NCBI RefSeq assembly: GCF_001485215.1
Contig: NZ_BBWW01000001.1
Span: 3,720,001-3,784,000 of the forward strand
Direction of reading: 5' to 3'
Length of the DNA: 64,000 nt
Origin: Leptolyngbya sp. NIES-2104
GTDB taxonomy: Bacteria; Cyanobacteriota; Cyanobacteriia; Leptolyngbyales; Leptolyngbyaceae
Translations under genes and position numbers: made by a program
Shown: positions 46,297 to 54,242 of the stretch, piece after piece
Layout: each line of letters opens with the position of its first letter
How positions within the stretch are numbered: position 1 is the first letter of the stretch
The notes under the pieces: model-generated
Databases searched by the model: none
Told to the model about the DNA's origin: nothing
Seen by the model: the letters and a program-made list of their open reading frames with translations, nothing else

Positions 46297-46591
46297 GATA
46301 TTTGTCTCCTTTGATCTTCATTTCTCCATAATAGAGCGGAGTTTGATTGCCGTCTGCATCGAGGCGATAGCCGATCGATTCTGGGAAGTAAAGCCCGTAA
46401 CGATCGTGTCCCCGAATTGTGCCTGTGAATTCGCCGTTTTGCAAGATTGTTTCGGCAACCTGTTCGAGCGTGGCGCGATCGTTGAAAAGATGAACACTGC
46501 CTTCTCGTTCCAGAAGTTTCTGCATTTGTGGAGTGTTGGGAAGGTGTTTTGCAATGTGTCTTGCATCAAGAGTGAGTTCGCGATCGATCAT
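46265..46591 (-). CDS. DUF6972-like protein, possible small toxin
   Basis: 108 residues: LTLDARHIAKHLPNTPQMQKLL, then FNDRATLEQVAETIL, GHDRYGLYFPESIGYR and a C-terminal YYGEMKIKGDKYHVIPRTRPS. I recognise this as the small cyanobacterial family labelled DUF6972, with moderate certainty. The beta-rich end with conserved His, Arg and Tyr resembles the layout of BECR-fold RNases in polymorphic toxins. It overlaps a small acidic partner. The function is not established. Confidence 0.68.
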   Translation of the reverse strand: MIDRELTLDARHIAKHLPNTPQMQKLLEREGSVHLFNDRATLEQVAETILQNGEFTGTIRGHDRYGLYFPESIGYRLDADGNQTPLYYGEMKIKGDKYHVIPRTRPSR

Positions 46592-46609
46592 GTTGTGATT
46601 AAATCATTA

Positions 46610-46650
46610 ATCGCAGTTATCTCCGTAACCATGCGATGAGAAGCACGATC
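46610..46650 (-). repeat. IVLLIAWLRR-coding repeat, copy D
   Basis: Between the TPR gene stop (46681) and the DUF6972-like start (46591). The minus frame reads INWVVWFCVGLEIVLLIAWLRR then TAA at 46617-46619, a plausible membrane helix. It has no in-frame ATG except far inside the TPR gene (46814). Core identical to copy C apart from its ends. Confidence 0.7.
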
Positions 46651-46680
46651 TCAAGTCCAACGCAGAACCAGACAACCCAG

Positions 46681-48237
46681 TTAATTTTGCGGCGAGGTAG
46701 GTCGAAGTTCGCTATCACATCGCTCAACCATGTGATCAAGTCCCATTTCTTGATACAGACCACGGGCGCTTTGGAGGGCTTCGATCGATTTCTTCTTCCG
46801 CTTGAGCTTTGCAAGAGTAAGTCCTAAGTTAAATCGAGAATTAGCTTCACCCCGTCGATCTCCAATCTCGTGTGCGATCTCCAAGGACTGTTGATAGAAG
46901 TCGACCGCGCGTTGATGCTGTCCTAACGAATCGTAACCATTACCCAAACCACCGAGAGAAGCAGCTTCACCCCCTCGGTCTCCAATCTCGCGTGCAATCT
47001 CATAGTGCTGTTGATGAAACTCAACCGCGCGTTGATGCTGTCCTAGTGAATCGTAAGCAATACCCAAATTACCGAGGGAAGCGGCTTCACCCCCTCGGTC
47101 TCCAATCTCGCGTGCAATCTCATAGTGCTGTTGATGAAACTCAACCGCGCGTTGATGCTGTCCTAGCGAATCGTAAGCAATACCCAAATTACCGAGGGAA
47201 GCGGCTTCACCCCCTCGGTCTCCAATCTCGCGCTTAATCTCTAAGGACTGTTGATGAAAGTCGATCGCGCGTTGATACTGTCCTAACGATTGGTAAGCAA
47301 CACCCAAATTACCGAGAGAAGCAGCTTCACCCCCTCGGTCTCCAATCTCGCGTGCAATCTCTAAGGACTGTTGGTAGGCTGAGATTGCTGCTTCATACTG
47401 CGATTGACCGGATAGAAAGTTACCCAATCTGAGCAATACGCCGATCAGATCAACTTGATTGTTGAGTTTCTGATGTTGATTGACTGAACTCTGAAAAGCA
47501 GCGATCGCTTGTTGTCTTTCTTGCGCTAAATCTCTTGCTGCTCCGTTAGCAATTCGCGCTGCATAAACCTGTCCTAGCTGATCATACAGCATTGCTAAAT
47601 TCGCTGATTCCGCTGAGACAGCCTCTAACTGTTGAATCTCTGAAAGCAACTCTTCTAATGGCGGCAAAAACTTGTCATCCGATCTCTCTTGAATCGATGG
47701 TGATCGAGGCTCCCCTTGCCAAAGCGCGATCGTCGGCTCTTCTTCTTCAGAAGCAAACCGCAATACCGCTTTCCGCCAACTCCAAAAATCCGGCGCTCGT
47801 TTGCTCATCTCCCGCAAAATCCGATGCGTCACCCACAGCACAATCGGATAGCAAAACTCTCGCAACCCTTCCCGCGTCCACTGCAAATACCCGAAAAACT
47901 TATCCAGATCGCTCTGTTCCTCAGCCTCCCGCATCGTCACCCGCAACAACCACTCCGTCCCCGTCACCGTCACCACCGCTGGATAACCTTCTCCAAGCTC
48001 CAAACTCGCCAACCCCGATCGCAAACTCGGCTCTGTTTCTAGCACAATCCGAAACGGTCGAATCTTTGCCTGTTTCGCCTCGGACTCATAGCGATCGATG
48101 ACCTGCTGCCTTAAGCGCAAATCATCACACGCCACCACAATCAACGCTAAGCGATCCTGACTGTTCTCAATCAGCGAGATCAAACGCTCATACGTTTCCT
48201 CATTCTTTAACGTGAAAGCCTTAAGCGGTTGTCCCAT
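46681..48237 (-). CDS. TPR-repeat protein with conserved N-terminal domain, partner of the P-loop ATPase
   Basis: 518 residues. The N-terminal domain (about 1-165) has LIVVACDDLRLRQQVIDRYESEA, YPAVVTVTGTEWLL, KFFGYLQWTREGLREFCYPIVLWVTHRIL and PDFWSWRKAVLRF. I recall this family from cyanobacterial TPR proteins but know of no assigned function. A linker follows, then one degenerate and six 40-residue TPRs (about 215-500; motif SLGNLGIAYDSLGQHQRAVEFHQQ). Two central units are almost identical in DNA. It begins inside the ATPase gene (17-nt overlap), so the two are translated together. It resembles a split STAND/NLR-like sensor: TPR sensor here, NTPase next door. That is inference. Confidence 0.82.
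   Translation of the reverse strand: MGQPLKAFTLKNEETYERLISLIENSQDRLALIVVACDDLRLRQQVIDRYESEAKQAKIRPFRIVLETEPSLRSGLASLELGEGYPAVVTVTGTEWLLRVTMREAEEQSDLDKFFGYLQWTREGLREFCYPIVLWVTHRILREMSKRAPDFWSWRKAVLRFASEEEEPTIALWQGEPRSPSIQERSDDKFLPPLEELLSEIQQLEAVSAESANLAMLYDQLGQVYAARIANGAARDLAQERQQAIAAFQSSVNQHQKLNNQVDLIGVLLRLGNFLSGQSQYEAAISAYQQSLEIAREIGDRGGEAASLGNLGVAYQSLGQYQRAIDFHQQSLEIKREIGDRGGEAASLGNLGIAYDSLGQHQRAVEFHQQHYEIAREIGDRGGEAASLGNLGIAYDSLGQHQRAVEFHQQHYEIAREIGDRGGEAASLGGLGNGYDSLGQHQRAVDFYQQSLEIAHEIGDRRGEANSRFNLGLTLAKLKRKKKSIEALQSARGLYQEMGLDHMVERCDSELRPTSPQN
46861..47352 (-). repeat. 120-nt coding tandem repeats (TPR units)
   Basis: About four in-phase 120-nt units within the TPR gene. Units 46981-47100 and 47101-47220 differ by a single base (47047/47167), which is synonymous (Ser TCA/TCG). 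Flanking units are more diverged. This points to very recent duplication or gene conversion in the presumed sensor surface. Confidence 0.95.
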
Positions 48238-49600
48238 CCAAAACCCCCTCCCGCACTAACAAATCGCGCACGATCGGATTCAAGTCATACCAGAGCAACG
48301 CATTACGATACTCCAACACATACAGCCCATGCAATAAATCTAACAGCCGCTGACTCTCCATATCTTGCAGTTTAAGCTGCTCATAAATCAACTTCAACGC
48401 CTCAAAATCAGCCTGCCCCAACACTTCCGCTGCTTCAATCTGCAACTCCGTCACGACTTCATCTAAAATCTGCTGATTCACAATCACATCAGGCTGCTCG
48501 AACTGTTGCCGCCGGATCTGTCCGCGAAGCTTTAGCATTGCCTTATCACAACAGCGATCGCTAATCCGAATAAACTCCCGCAACACGCCCCCACTGAGCA
48601 GAATAATTTGCTGCCTCACATCCTCGTCAATTAAATCTAGAGGTACTCGTCGCGCCAAAATTTCTTCAAACACTTCCACACAAGCGACATCTGGCACTCG
48701 ATCCAATCTTCTCACCGTCGCTTTACTAAAAAACTTTGCCACGCGCATCGTATGAATCTTGTTGACATAAGTAGTAATGCTCGTCTTGATTGCGACCTCA
48801 CGCAGTATCGCGATCGGAACCGTGTAGAGAATCCGACAGTTTGGGTCAAGCAACGACTGAATATTCTTGCGAAACATCGTTTCTGTCACGCTCAAATCCA
48901 ACTTATCCAGATCATCGATAATGACTAAAACTTGCTGCTTCGTGGCATTCTCAATATAAGCTTGCAATTGATTGATCTGAGCAACTAAATCTGAAGTGCG
49001 ACGAGCAAACTTAATCGAAATCTCCTGACGAATGACCGAATTGATTTTTAACTTGGATCGAACCTTCGCTAAAAACTCCAAAATCACCGGAATTCCTCCT
49101 TTGACCGTCGCTTCTGTATTCGCCTCAATCTCGGCTTCGACTGCTTTTGATTCCGTCTCAGTGTGTTCGCCAAGCCAGCGATAAAACCCTTTTTTAATTC
49201 CGGGTTGCAGCCGAATCGAGCGACGTTCAGCGTCTTCAAGTAACTGCAACGCCATCGAAAACAAAACATTGACATGATCGACCGCCGATCGCTCGATCGT
49301 GTCTGCGATCGAAAACATGACAACGAAATATCGATTCGTTTCCCCCAAACGAAAGCCCAACTCGGCTAACAGCGTCGATTTACCACAGCCTCGATGTCCC
49401 GTGAAAATCAGCTTATTGTCTTGAGAGACACTATCCTCGATCGCCTGTTCTAGTTCATCGACTAACTCCATCTGATACTCCACTCCTAGTCGAGCCAAAG
49501 CTTGACGAGTGACGAGTGGATCAAGTTGGAGATTGCGCCCTGCCTCGCGAGACTCTTCCAAACGGCGTTGCAGCGCTTCTAAACTGGGCATACGAGGCAT
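48221..49600 (-). CDS. P-loop ATPase (AAA/KAP/STAND-like) of a two-gene system
   Basis: 459 residues. Walker A GHRGCGKST (about 68-76), Walker B VLVIIDDLDKLD (about 225-236), then a sensor-like ILYTVPIAIL and an arginine-rich KFARRTSDL earlier. An N-terminal helical part (LEALQRRLEESREAGRNL) and C-terminal winged-helix-like part (DFEALKLIYEQLKLQDM ... NALLWYDLNPIVRDLLV) frame it. No nuclease or protease domain is visible. Together with the TPR protein it looks like a conflict or signalling module. Alternatives are a KAP-type membrane-associated ATPase, though no membrane helix is seen. Confidence 0.82.
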   Translation of the reverse strand: MPRMPSLEALQRRLEESREAGRNLQLDPLVTRQALARLGVEYQMELVDELEQAIEDSVSQDNKLIFTGHRGCGKSTLLAELGFRLGETNRYFVVMFSIADTIERSAVDHVNVLFSMALQLLEDAERRSIRLQPGIKKGFYRWLGEHTETESKAVEAEIEANTEATVKGGIPVILEFLAKVRSKLKINSVIRQEISIKFARRTSDLVAQINQLQAYIENATKQQVLVIIDDLDKLDLSVTETMFRKNIQSLLDPNCRILYTVPIAILREVAIKTSITTYVNKIHTMRVAKFFSKATVRRLDRVPDVACVEVFEEILARRVPLDLIDEDVRQQIILLSGGVLREFIRISDRCCDKAMLKLRGQIRRQQFEQPDVIVNQQILDEVVTELQIEAAEVLGQADFEALKLIYEQLKLQDMESQRLLDLLHGLYVLEYRNALLWYDLNPIVRDLLVREGVLDGTTA

Positions 49601-49970
49601 CTCTACTCAACGGCTTTCCTATTGTATTCGGTTGCAAAGCAGCAGAAACCTGATCGACAAGAAAAGCGCCATATCGGGCGAACAGGGGCGCGATCGTCGT
49701 ATCTCCTCACGCTGTCACCCCATCCGCCCTTCTCGCCACCGCAACCGTCCTACTGTTATTCGTGAAAACCGCAACCGATACCACGAACCTTCAAATCTTC
49801 ACCGCAAACGTTCAACCATTTGCCACAAATGACGAGGTTTTCACCGTGAACCTACTCACCTTCTCTGTATCGCTGCGGAAACCCCTGAAACGCGATCGGG
49901 CAAAAGTGCCGAAACTCGGACGAAAAACAGCACGAAAAAGCTCGCCCTAGCTGCTATCAACTAACAAAAT
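49601..49970. other. Gene-free stretch upstream of the ATPase/TPR pair
   Basis: Contains several ACCGCAACC/ACCGCAAAC phrases (49740-49820), suggesting decayed short repeats, and a 62-codon plus-strand frame with no ribosome site or recognisable product. The ATPase promoter should lie here on the minus strand, but I see no convincing -35/-10 pair. Confidence 0.5.
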
Positions 49971-50001
49971 AACCGGGAGCAGTCGCACACTGCTCCCGGT
50001 T
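49971..50001 (-). terminator. Rho-independent terminator of the SLH gene
   Basis: Perfect 13-bp stem AACCGGGAGCAGT/ACTGCTCCCGGTT with loop CGCAC. Read on the minus strand it is followed by ATTTTGTTAG. It lies 22 nt after the stop of the SLH gene. Confidence 0.85.
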
Positions 50002-50022
50002 GAACAATTCCTGAGTTAGATG

Positions 50023-51009
50023 CTATTTCACGGACTGTGCAACGTTCTCCGCTCTCACCACATATTGAGAAGCTGGAACATTCTGGTCCAGTGCAGGTAA
50101 CTTGCCTTGATTTACTAATGCTTGATGCACGATCGCGGCAATTTCTCCACGAGTTGCAGGGCGTTGTGGATTCAGTTCGCGCACATTCGGATGATTCACG
50201 ACAACGTTCGATCGCGTTGCGCTTTCGACCGCCCAATTTGCATATTGAGGAATGCGATCGGCATCGGTATAGAACTCATTTAACTGAAGCGATTTGCTGC
50301 TTTGAGGTGTGGTTGCTTTTGCAATAGCAGTTTGAGGAGCGGCAGGCGGTTGCTGAATGGGGAGAGCGGCAGCAGCTTGACGAATCGGTGCAACAAAAGG
50401 CTGAAGTAATGCAGCACTCGCCAGCGGTAACATCATTCTGCGACGGGGTTGGCGAGTGGTTTGGGCTGTAGCTTGATTGTTCTGAGGTTGGGCGGTGGTT
50501 TGATTGGTTGAAGCGGCTTGAATATTCGCGGGCACTTTGGAATTGAGATTCAGTGTCTGAGCTAAGGAAGCTAATGCTTCGGCTTTCGTGACTGGTTGCT
50601 GAGGACGGAAATTTCCACCCGGATAGCCGCTCATAAATCCAGCTTCGTAAGCTTCTTTAATGGCAGGAGATGCCCAGTAGCCTTCGGGAACATCGCGATA
50701 GTCACTGCCACTACTGATTCGACGTTTCGCAGGTTCGTTGAAAGCGGCTCTTAACATGGCGGCGAATTCATCTCGATCGACGGTTTGATCCGGGCGGAAT
50801 GTGCCATCGGGATAGCCTCTTACAATGTTGCGGTTTGCTAAGGCAGCGATAAACGGCTGTGCCCAATAATTCTGAGTATCTGGAAAGTTTGCGTTTTGTG
50901 CTCGACCGGGATTAGAAAGTGTAGAGAAAAGGGCGACAGAACTGGTAGTGATGCCGACGACAGCTAAGGTAACATTTCGCACCAAAGCATTGTTTTTCAC
51001 ATTAAACAT
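50023..51009 (-). CDS. S-layer homology (SLH) domain protein, exported
   Basis: 328 residues from the ATG at 51009, which has AGGAGAAA just before it; the open frame upstream lacks homology. A signal peptide (LAVVGITTSSVALFSTLSNPGRAQ) leads to SLH1 (FPDTQNYWAQPFIAALANRN, FRPDQTVDRDEFA) and SLH2 (YRDVPEGYWASPAIKEAYEAG, FRPQQPVTKAEAL). A Gln/Ala/Pro-rich linker follows, then SLH3 (QYANWAVESATRSNV, LNPQRPATRGEIAAIVHQAL). SLH domains bind secondary wall polymers; it is probably an envelope protein. It ends in a strong terminator. Confidence 0.92.
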   Translation of the reverse strand: MFNVKNNALVRNVTLAVVGITTSSVALFSTLSNPGRAQNANFPDTQNYWAQPFIAALANRNIVRGYPDGTFRPDQTVDRDEFAAMLRAAFNEPAKRRISSGSDYRDVPEGYWASPAIKEAYEAGFMSGYPGGNFRPQQPVTKAEALASLAQTLNLNSKVPANIQAASTNQTTAQPQNNQATAQTTRQPRRRMMLPLASAALLQPFVAPIRQAAAALPIQQPPAAPQTAIAKATTPQSSKSLQLNEFYTDADRIPQYANWAVESATRSNVVVNHPNVRELNPQRPATRGEIAAIVHQALVNQGKLPALDQNVPASQYVVRAENVAQSVK

Positions 51010-51101
51010 ACGATTTCTCCTAGTAAGTCTCTTTCTTTGCAATATCGTGTTCATAGTAGTGATCGTTGCAATCAATTTTCTCTGTCGCCTGATAGAGAAC
51101 T

Positions 51102-51782
51102 CTAAGGTACATAGACGGGCATCGGTTCGATTCCAAGCTGCGATCGCCATTCTGCAAGCGGTCGATCCCAGTGTTCTTCCCAACGTTGTGCAAGGAGCGG
51201 TTTTGCTTTGGCTCCCATGCGGTACCCAGAGGCAACACGATCGAGCAATCGATCTAATTGTTCAGGGTGATTTAACATCGTGCTCACAAATGCGCCTGCA
51301 ATCAGAATTCCAGCTAACGGGCGACGAGTTTGGGCAAGTTCAAACGCTTTAAGTCCAATTTCGCCGGGAACATCGACGCTCATTCCGGTGACGACGTGCC
51401 AAATATCGTGCGTTTGGCGCAATCGAAATAAAAGACACGTTTCATCATCGACCACTTCGATTTTGCGATAGAAGCCAGGATCAAAGCCTGATGAGGAAAT
51501 GTATTGAGCAAAGGCGTATCCGAGAGAATTCGCGGGATGAGTCATCAGTTTGGCTAAATCGGGGACGGGCGCAGAATAGCGATCGCTCACCAATTTTGCC
51601 ACGTCTGGATCTTTCAGCATGTATTTCACCGATGCTGCCATCGTTTGCGGATGCGATCGCACTAAAGCATCCTCGACATCGTAAATTGATTCCGTTTGTG
51701 TGGGATCTCTTAATAAACCAAGAACGGATTTCAGCGTGTTTAAATAATCTAAATTGAGCCGACGCAAATCTTTAAAGTTCAT
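51102..51782 (-). CDS. Coq4 family protein
   Basis: 226 residues. The Coq4 zinc motif HDxxH-x(n)-E is present as THDIWHVVTGMSVDVPGE, with LGYAFAQYISSSGFDP before it and RPLAGILIAGAF after. Eukaryotic Coq4 organises ubiquinone synthesis and removes a ring carboxylate. Cyanobacteria make plastoquinone instead, so the role here is open. It lies where ureC would be expected after ureB, 63 nt on, and may be read with the urease genes. Confidence 0.88.
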   Translation of the reverse strand: MNFKDLRRLNLDYLNTLKSVLGLLRDPTQTESIYDVEDALVRSHPQTMAASVKYMLKDPDVAKLVSDRYSAPVPDLAKLMTHPANSLGYAFAQYISSSGFDPGFYRKIEVVDDETCLLFRLRQTHDIWHVVTGMSVDVPGEIGLKAFELAQTRRPLAGILIAGAFVSTMLNHPEQLDRLLDRVASGYRMGAKAKPLLAQRWEEHWDRPLAEWRSQLGIEPMPVYVP

Positions 51783-51845
51783 AACTTTTAGTATTCATTT
51801 AAACGTCATGCTCACCATAATCGATCTCAATTTCGATCGCGTTAA

Positions 51846-52187
51846 TTATTTAGATTTCTTTTTGCCCTTCTTAGGCTTCTCATCTAATGCGCCTTCGATT
51901 TTGGCGTTGAATCCGTAGACTTGGCGAGATCCGGCTAATGCAACTAAAGTGACTTCTCGATCGTCTCCCGGTTCAAAGCGAACGGCGGTTCCGGCAGGGA
52001 TGTCTAATCGCATTCCACGGGCGCGATCGCGATCAAATTCCAAAGCCGCATTGACTTCAAAAAAATGGAAATGCGAACCGACTTGAATTGGTCGATCGCC
52101 TCGATTTGCGACCTTCAGCGTTACTGTGTCTCGTCCTGCATTCAGTTCGATTTCACCGTCTCCGATAAACATTTCACCTGGAATCAT
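51846..52187 (-). CDS. ureB: Urease subunit beta
   Basis: 113 residues: [65 protein letters not shown] and [12 protein letters not shown] are standard UreB. The tail adds a Lys-rich [10 protein letters not shown]. With UreA and UreC it forms the Ni-dependent urease that splits urea into ammonia and CO2. It lies 12 nt after ureA. ureC does not follow. Confidence 0.96.
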   Translation of the reverse strand: MIPGEMFIGDGEIELNAGRDTVTLKVANRGDRPIQVGSHFHFFEVNAALEFDRDRARGMRLDIPAGTAVRFEPGDDREVTLVALAGSRQVYGFNAKIEGALDEKPKKGKKKSK

Positions 52188-52199
52188 GACTGCTTTCTC

Positions 52200-52502
52200 C
52201 TATCGAATCGGGTGGTGAACGGTGACTAATTTTGTGCCATCTGGGAAAGTTGCTTCGACTTGAACTTCGTGAATCATTTCCGAGATTCCATCCATCACGT
52301 CGTCTTGTGTGAGCAGCGTCGTTCCATAGTTCATCAATTCTGCAACGGTTTGCCCATCTCTTGCCCCTTCGAGAATTGCCGCAGAAAGATATGCGATCGC
52401 TTCTGGATAATTTAGCTTTAAGCCTCTTGCTTTGCGACGTTCTGCGACTAAAGCAGCCGTAAAAATGAGTAATTTATCTTTCTCTTGCGGCGTAAGTTGC
52501 AT
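52200..52502 (-). CDS. ureA: Urease subunit gamma
   Basis: 100 residues, full length: [52 protein letters not shown] and [23 protein letters not shown]. It forms the small N-terminal subunit of urease. It is 12 nt upstream of ureB, and 79 nt separate it from the higA stop. Confidence 0.96.
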   Translation of the reverse strand: MQLTPQEKDKLLIFTAALVAERRKARGLKLNYPEAIAYLSAAILEGARDGQTVAELMNYGTTLLTQDDVMDGISEMIHEVQVEATFPDGTKLVTVHHPIR

Positions 52503-52581
52503 CGAAATCCCTCTGGTCGAATCGGGACTATTCTCGCAGCTTTCTCGATGATTCCGGTGCGGTTTTACAATTTATTCCAGT

Positions 52582-52887
52582 TCAATGAGTTGAAATGGGT
52601 TGAATTTGATCGAGCACTGCGGCTTCGGTTTGATGAGCATAGTACAATTCCCAACAAAGCTGACTGTTTAGCCAAAAGTCAGGAGACATCTGGAAGTATT
52701 TTGCGAGTCTTAGAGCAGTACTGGGTGTAATGCCTCGGCGACCGTTGACAATTTCATTAATGCGTTGGTAGGGAACGTGGATTGCCTCAGCAAGTTGACG
52801 CTGAGTAATGCCCATTGGCTGTAAAAACTCGTGAACGAGTAATTCTCCAGGATGAGTCGGTGGACGATGAGTAGGAATGCGAATCAT
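52582..52887 (-). CDS. higA: HigA-family antitoxin
   Basis: A 101-residue XRE-type helix-turn-helix protein: HPGELLVHEFLQPMGITQRQLAEAI, VPYQRINEIVNGRRGITPSTALRLAKYF and SPDFWLNSQLCWELY are the HigA signature. It binds HigB and represses its own operon. It lies 9 nt behind higB, the usual higBA order. Confidence 0.94.
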   Translation of the reverse strand: MIRIPTHRPPTHPGELLVHEFLQPMGITQRQLAEAIHVPYQRINEIVNGRRGITPSTALRLAKYFQMSPDFWLNSQLCWELYYAHQTEAAVLDQIQPISTH

Positions 52888-52896
52888 TTGAGTTCC

Positions 52897-53190
52897 TCAG
52901 TGATAGTCTACAATTTCGACATCTTCAGCACCATCCTGTGTCCAGATAAAACAGATACGGTATTGCTGATTGACTCTGATGCTGTGTTGTCCTTCACGAT
53001 CGCCCTGTAAAGCTTCTAGCTGATTGCCAGGAGGAATTCGCAAATCATCGAGATTGACGGCAAAGTTAAGTTGATCTAGTTTTCGTCGAGCAATGTCCCA
53101 ACGATTTTGAGGACAAGCTTTAAGGGCTTTTTTTGAGGCGATACCGTTAAAAATATCTGCGGTTGCTTCCGTTTTGAATGAGATGATCAT
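52897..53190 (-). CDS. higB: HigB-family toxin (RelE-fold mRNA interferase)
   Basis: 97 residues from the ATG at 53190 (MIISFKTEATADIFNG); 11 upstream codons are unlikely. HigB motifs: KLDQLNFAVNLDDLRIPPGNQLEAL, REGQHSIRVNQQYRICFIW and DVEIVDYH. It cleaves mRNA on the ribosome. The toxin-antitoxin pair sits between ureD and ureA on the same strand, 48 nt from ureD. Confidence 0.93.
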   Translation of the reverse strand: MIISFKTEATADIFNGIASKKALKACPQNRWDIARRKLDQLNFAVNLDDLRIPPGNQLEALQGDREGQHSIRVNQQYRICFIWTQDGAEDVEIVDYH

Positions 53191-53238
53191 GATAAGTCGG
53201 TATCCCGGATACCATGATATCAAATCAGCGAAATTTGA

Positions 53239-54093
53239 TTACAACTGCCACACACGCGGAATGCAGATCGATCGACCTGAGATCACTCTCACCATTCCCC
53301 ACACATCAATTAACCAGCGTCGTGCTTCTGTGCTCGAATGCCCACGATATCGACAAAGTAAGCCCAAAGGCAAACGTGTGACTCCAATCTCTCCAGAAGT
53401 CCCGCTCCAAAGTAATCTCGCTTTTTCCACACAATCAGAATCAACCGCTTTTCCAATCCAGACAAAGCTTGCCACAATCGGACAACCTGCTAAACCGTGA
53501 GGGCTATTAAATGTGGTTTCACTGCCCGAAAGCCATTGTCGATCGATCCAAATCGGTTTTCCTGATTGCCAAACTTCGGTACGCGATCGCCAATTCCCTT
53601 CAATGAATCGTTCTCCTCGCGCACTGCGTCCAAATCGCGTCAGATCCCAGCCAATATACTCACCACCCGGTGCGAGATTTACGGTCATTTCCTGACGAAA
53701 TGAAGCTTGATTGAACACGATCGCATCGAGCGGCAACCATTCTAAACAAGCTCTTTCTGCAATGTCGATCGCGATCGTTTGACGAGCTTCGCGCCCATTG
53801 GTGCGATAGATCTTACTGGCTGCCGGAGTCGTAATCAGTGCTTGACTATCGGGAGCAAGGCGGAACTCGAAGGATAAGCGATCGCCTCCCACGATTCCGC
53901 CCGCCGTGTGCATGATCACACTATGACAAACCTCGCCGCCCTCCGGATAGAAAGGGCGCTGCACCTTGAGGGGAGCCTGTCCTTGATTTTCAATTAGCTG
54001 TGTCACACCGCGTCGATTTTCAAAACCCAGGCGCAATCTGCCATGCCAATCGCTGGGGGACAAATCAGAAGAGACAGAACGAGGTAAGTTCAC
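53239..54093 (-). CDS. ureD: Urease accessory protein UreD
   Basis: 284 residues, full length: WHGRLRLGFENRRGVTQLIENQGQAPLKVQRPFYPEGG, VIMHTAGGIVGGDRL, TPAASKIYRT and LEWLPLDAIVFNQA. UreD(H) is the scaffold that holds apo-urease while UreF, UreG and UreE deliver nickel. None of those, nor ureC, is in the window. It is divergent from the DUF2141 gene. Confidence 0.95.
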   Translation of the reverse strand: MNLPRSVSSDLSPSDWHGRLRLGFENRRGVTQLIENQGQAPLKVQRPFYPEGGEVCHSVIMHTAGGIVGGDRLSFEFRLAPDSQALITTPAASKIYRTNGREARQTIAIDIAERACLEWLPLDAIVFNQASFRQEMTVNLAPGGEYIGWDLTRFGRSARGERFIEGNWRSRTEVWQSGKPIWIDRQWLSGSETTFNSPHGLAGCPIVASFVWIGKAVDSDCVEKARLLWSGTSGEIGVTRLPLGLLCRYRGHSSTEARRWLIDVWGMVRVISGRSICIPRVWQL

Positions 54094-54242
54094 GGAATAG
54101 AGCGGCTAAAGGACAATTTCCTTAGCTTCCCTGAACAATAGCACAACCCTCAAAATTCTTCACAAGCTTTTCAGATTTAGTTCTAGATGGCACAATACGT
54201 TGACTACGAATTGTTAAAAACCACTCTCAGAGGAACTCGATC

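Noticed and set aside
46861-47352. Regularly spaced repeats as a CRISPR array
   Set aside because: The units are 120 nt, in frame, encode TPRs and have no spacer structure.
49762-49950. A 62-codon plus-strand frame in the gap before the SLH terminator
   Set aside because: No ribosome site, low-complexity Thr/Lys-rich product, and built on short decayed repeats.
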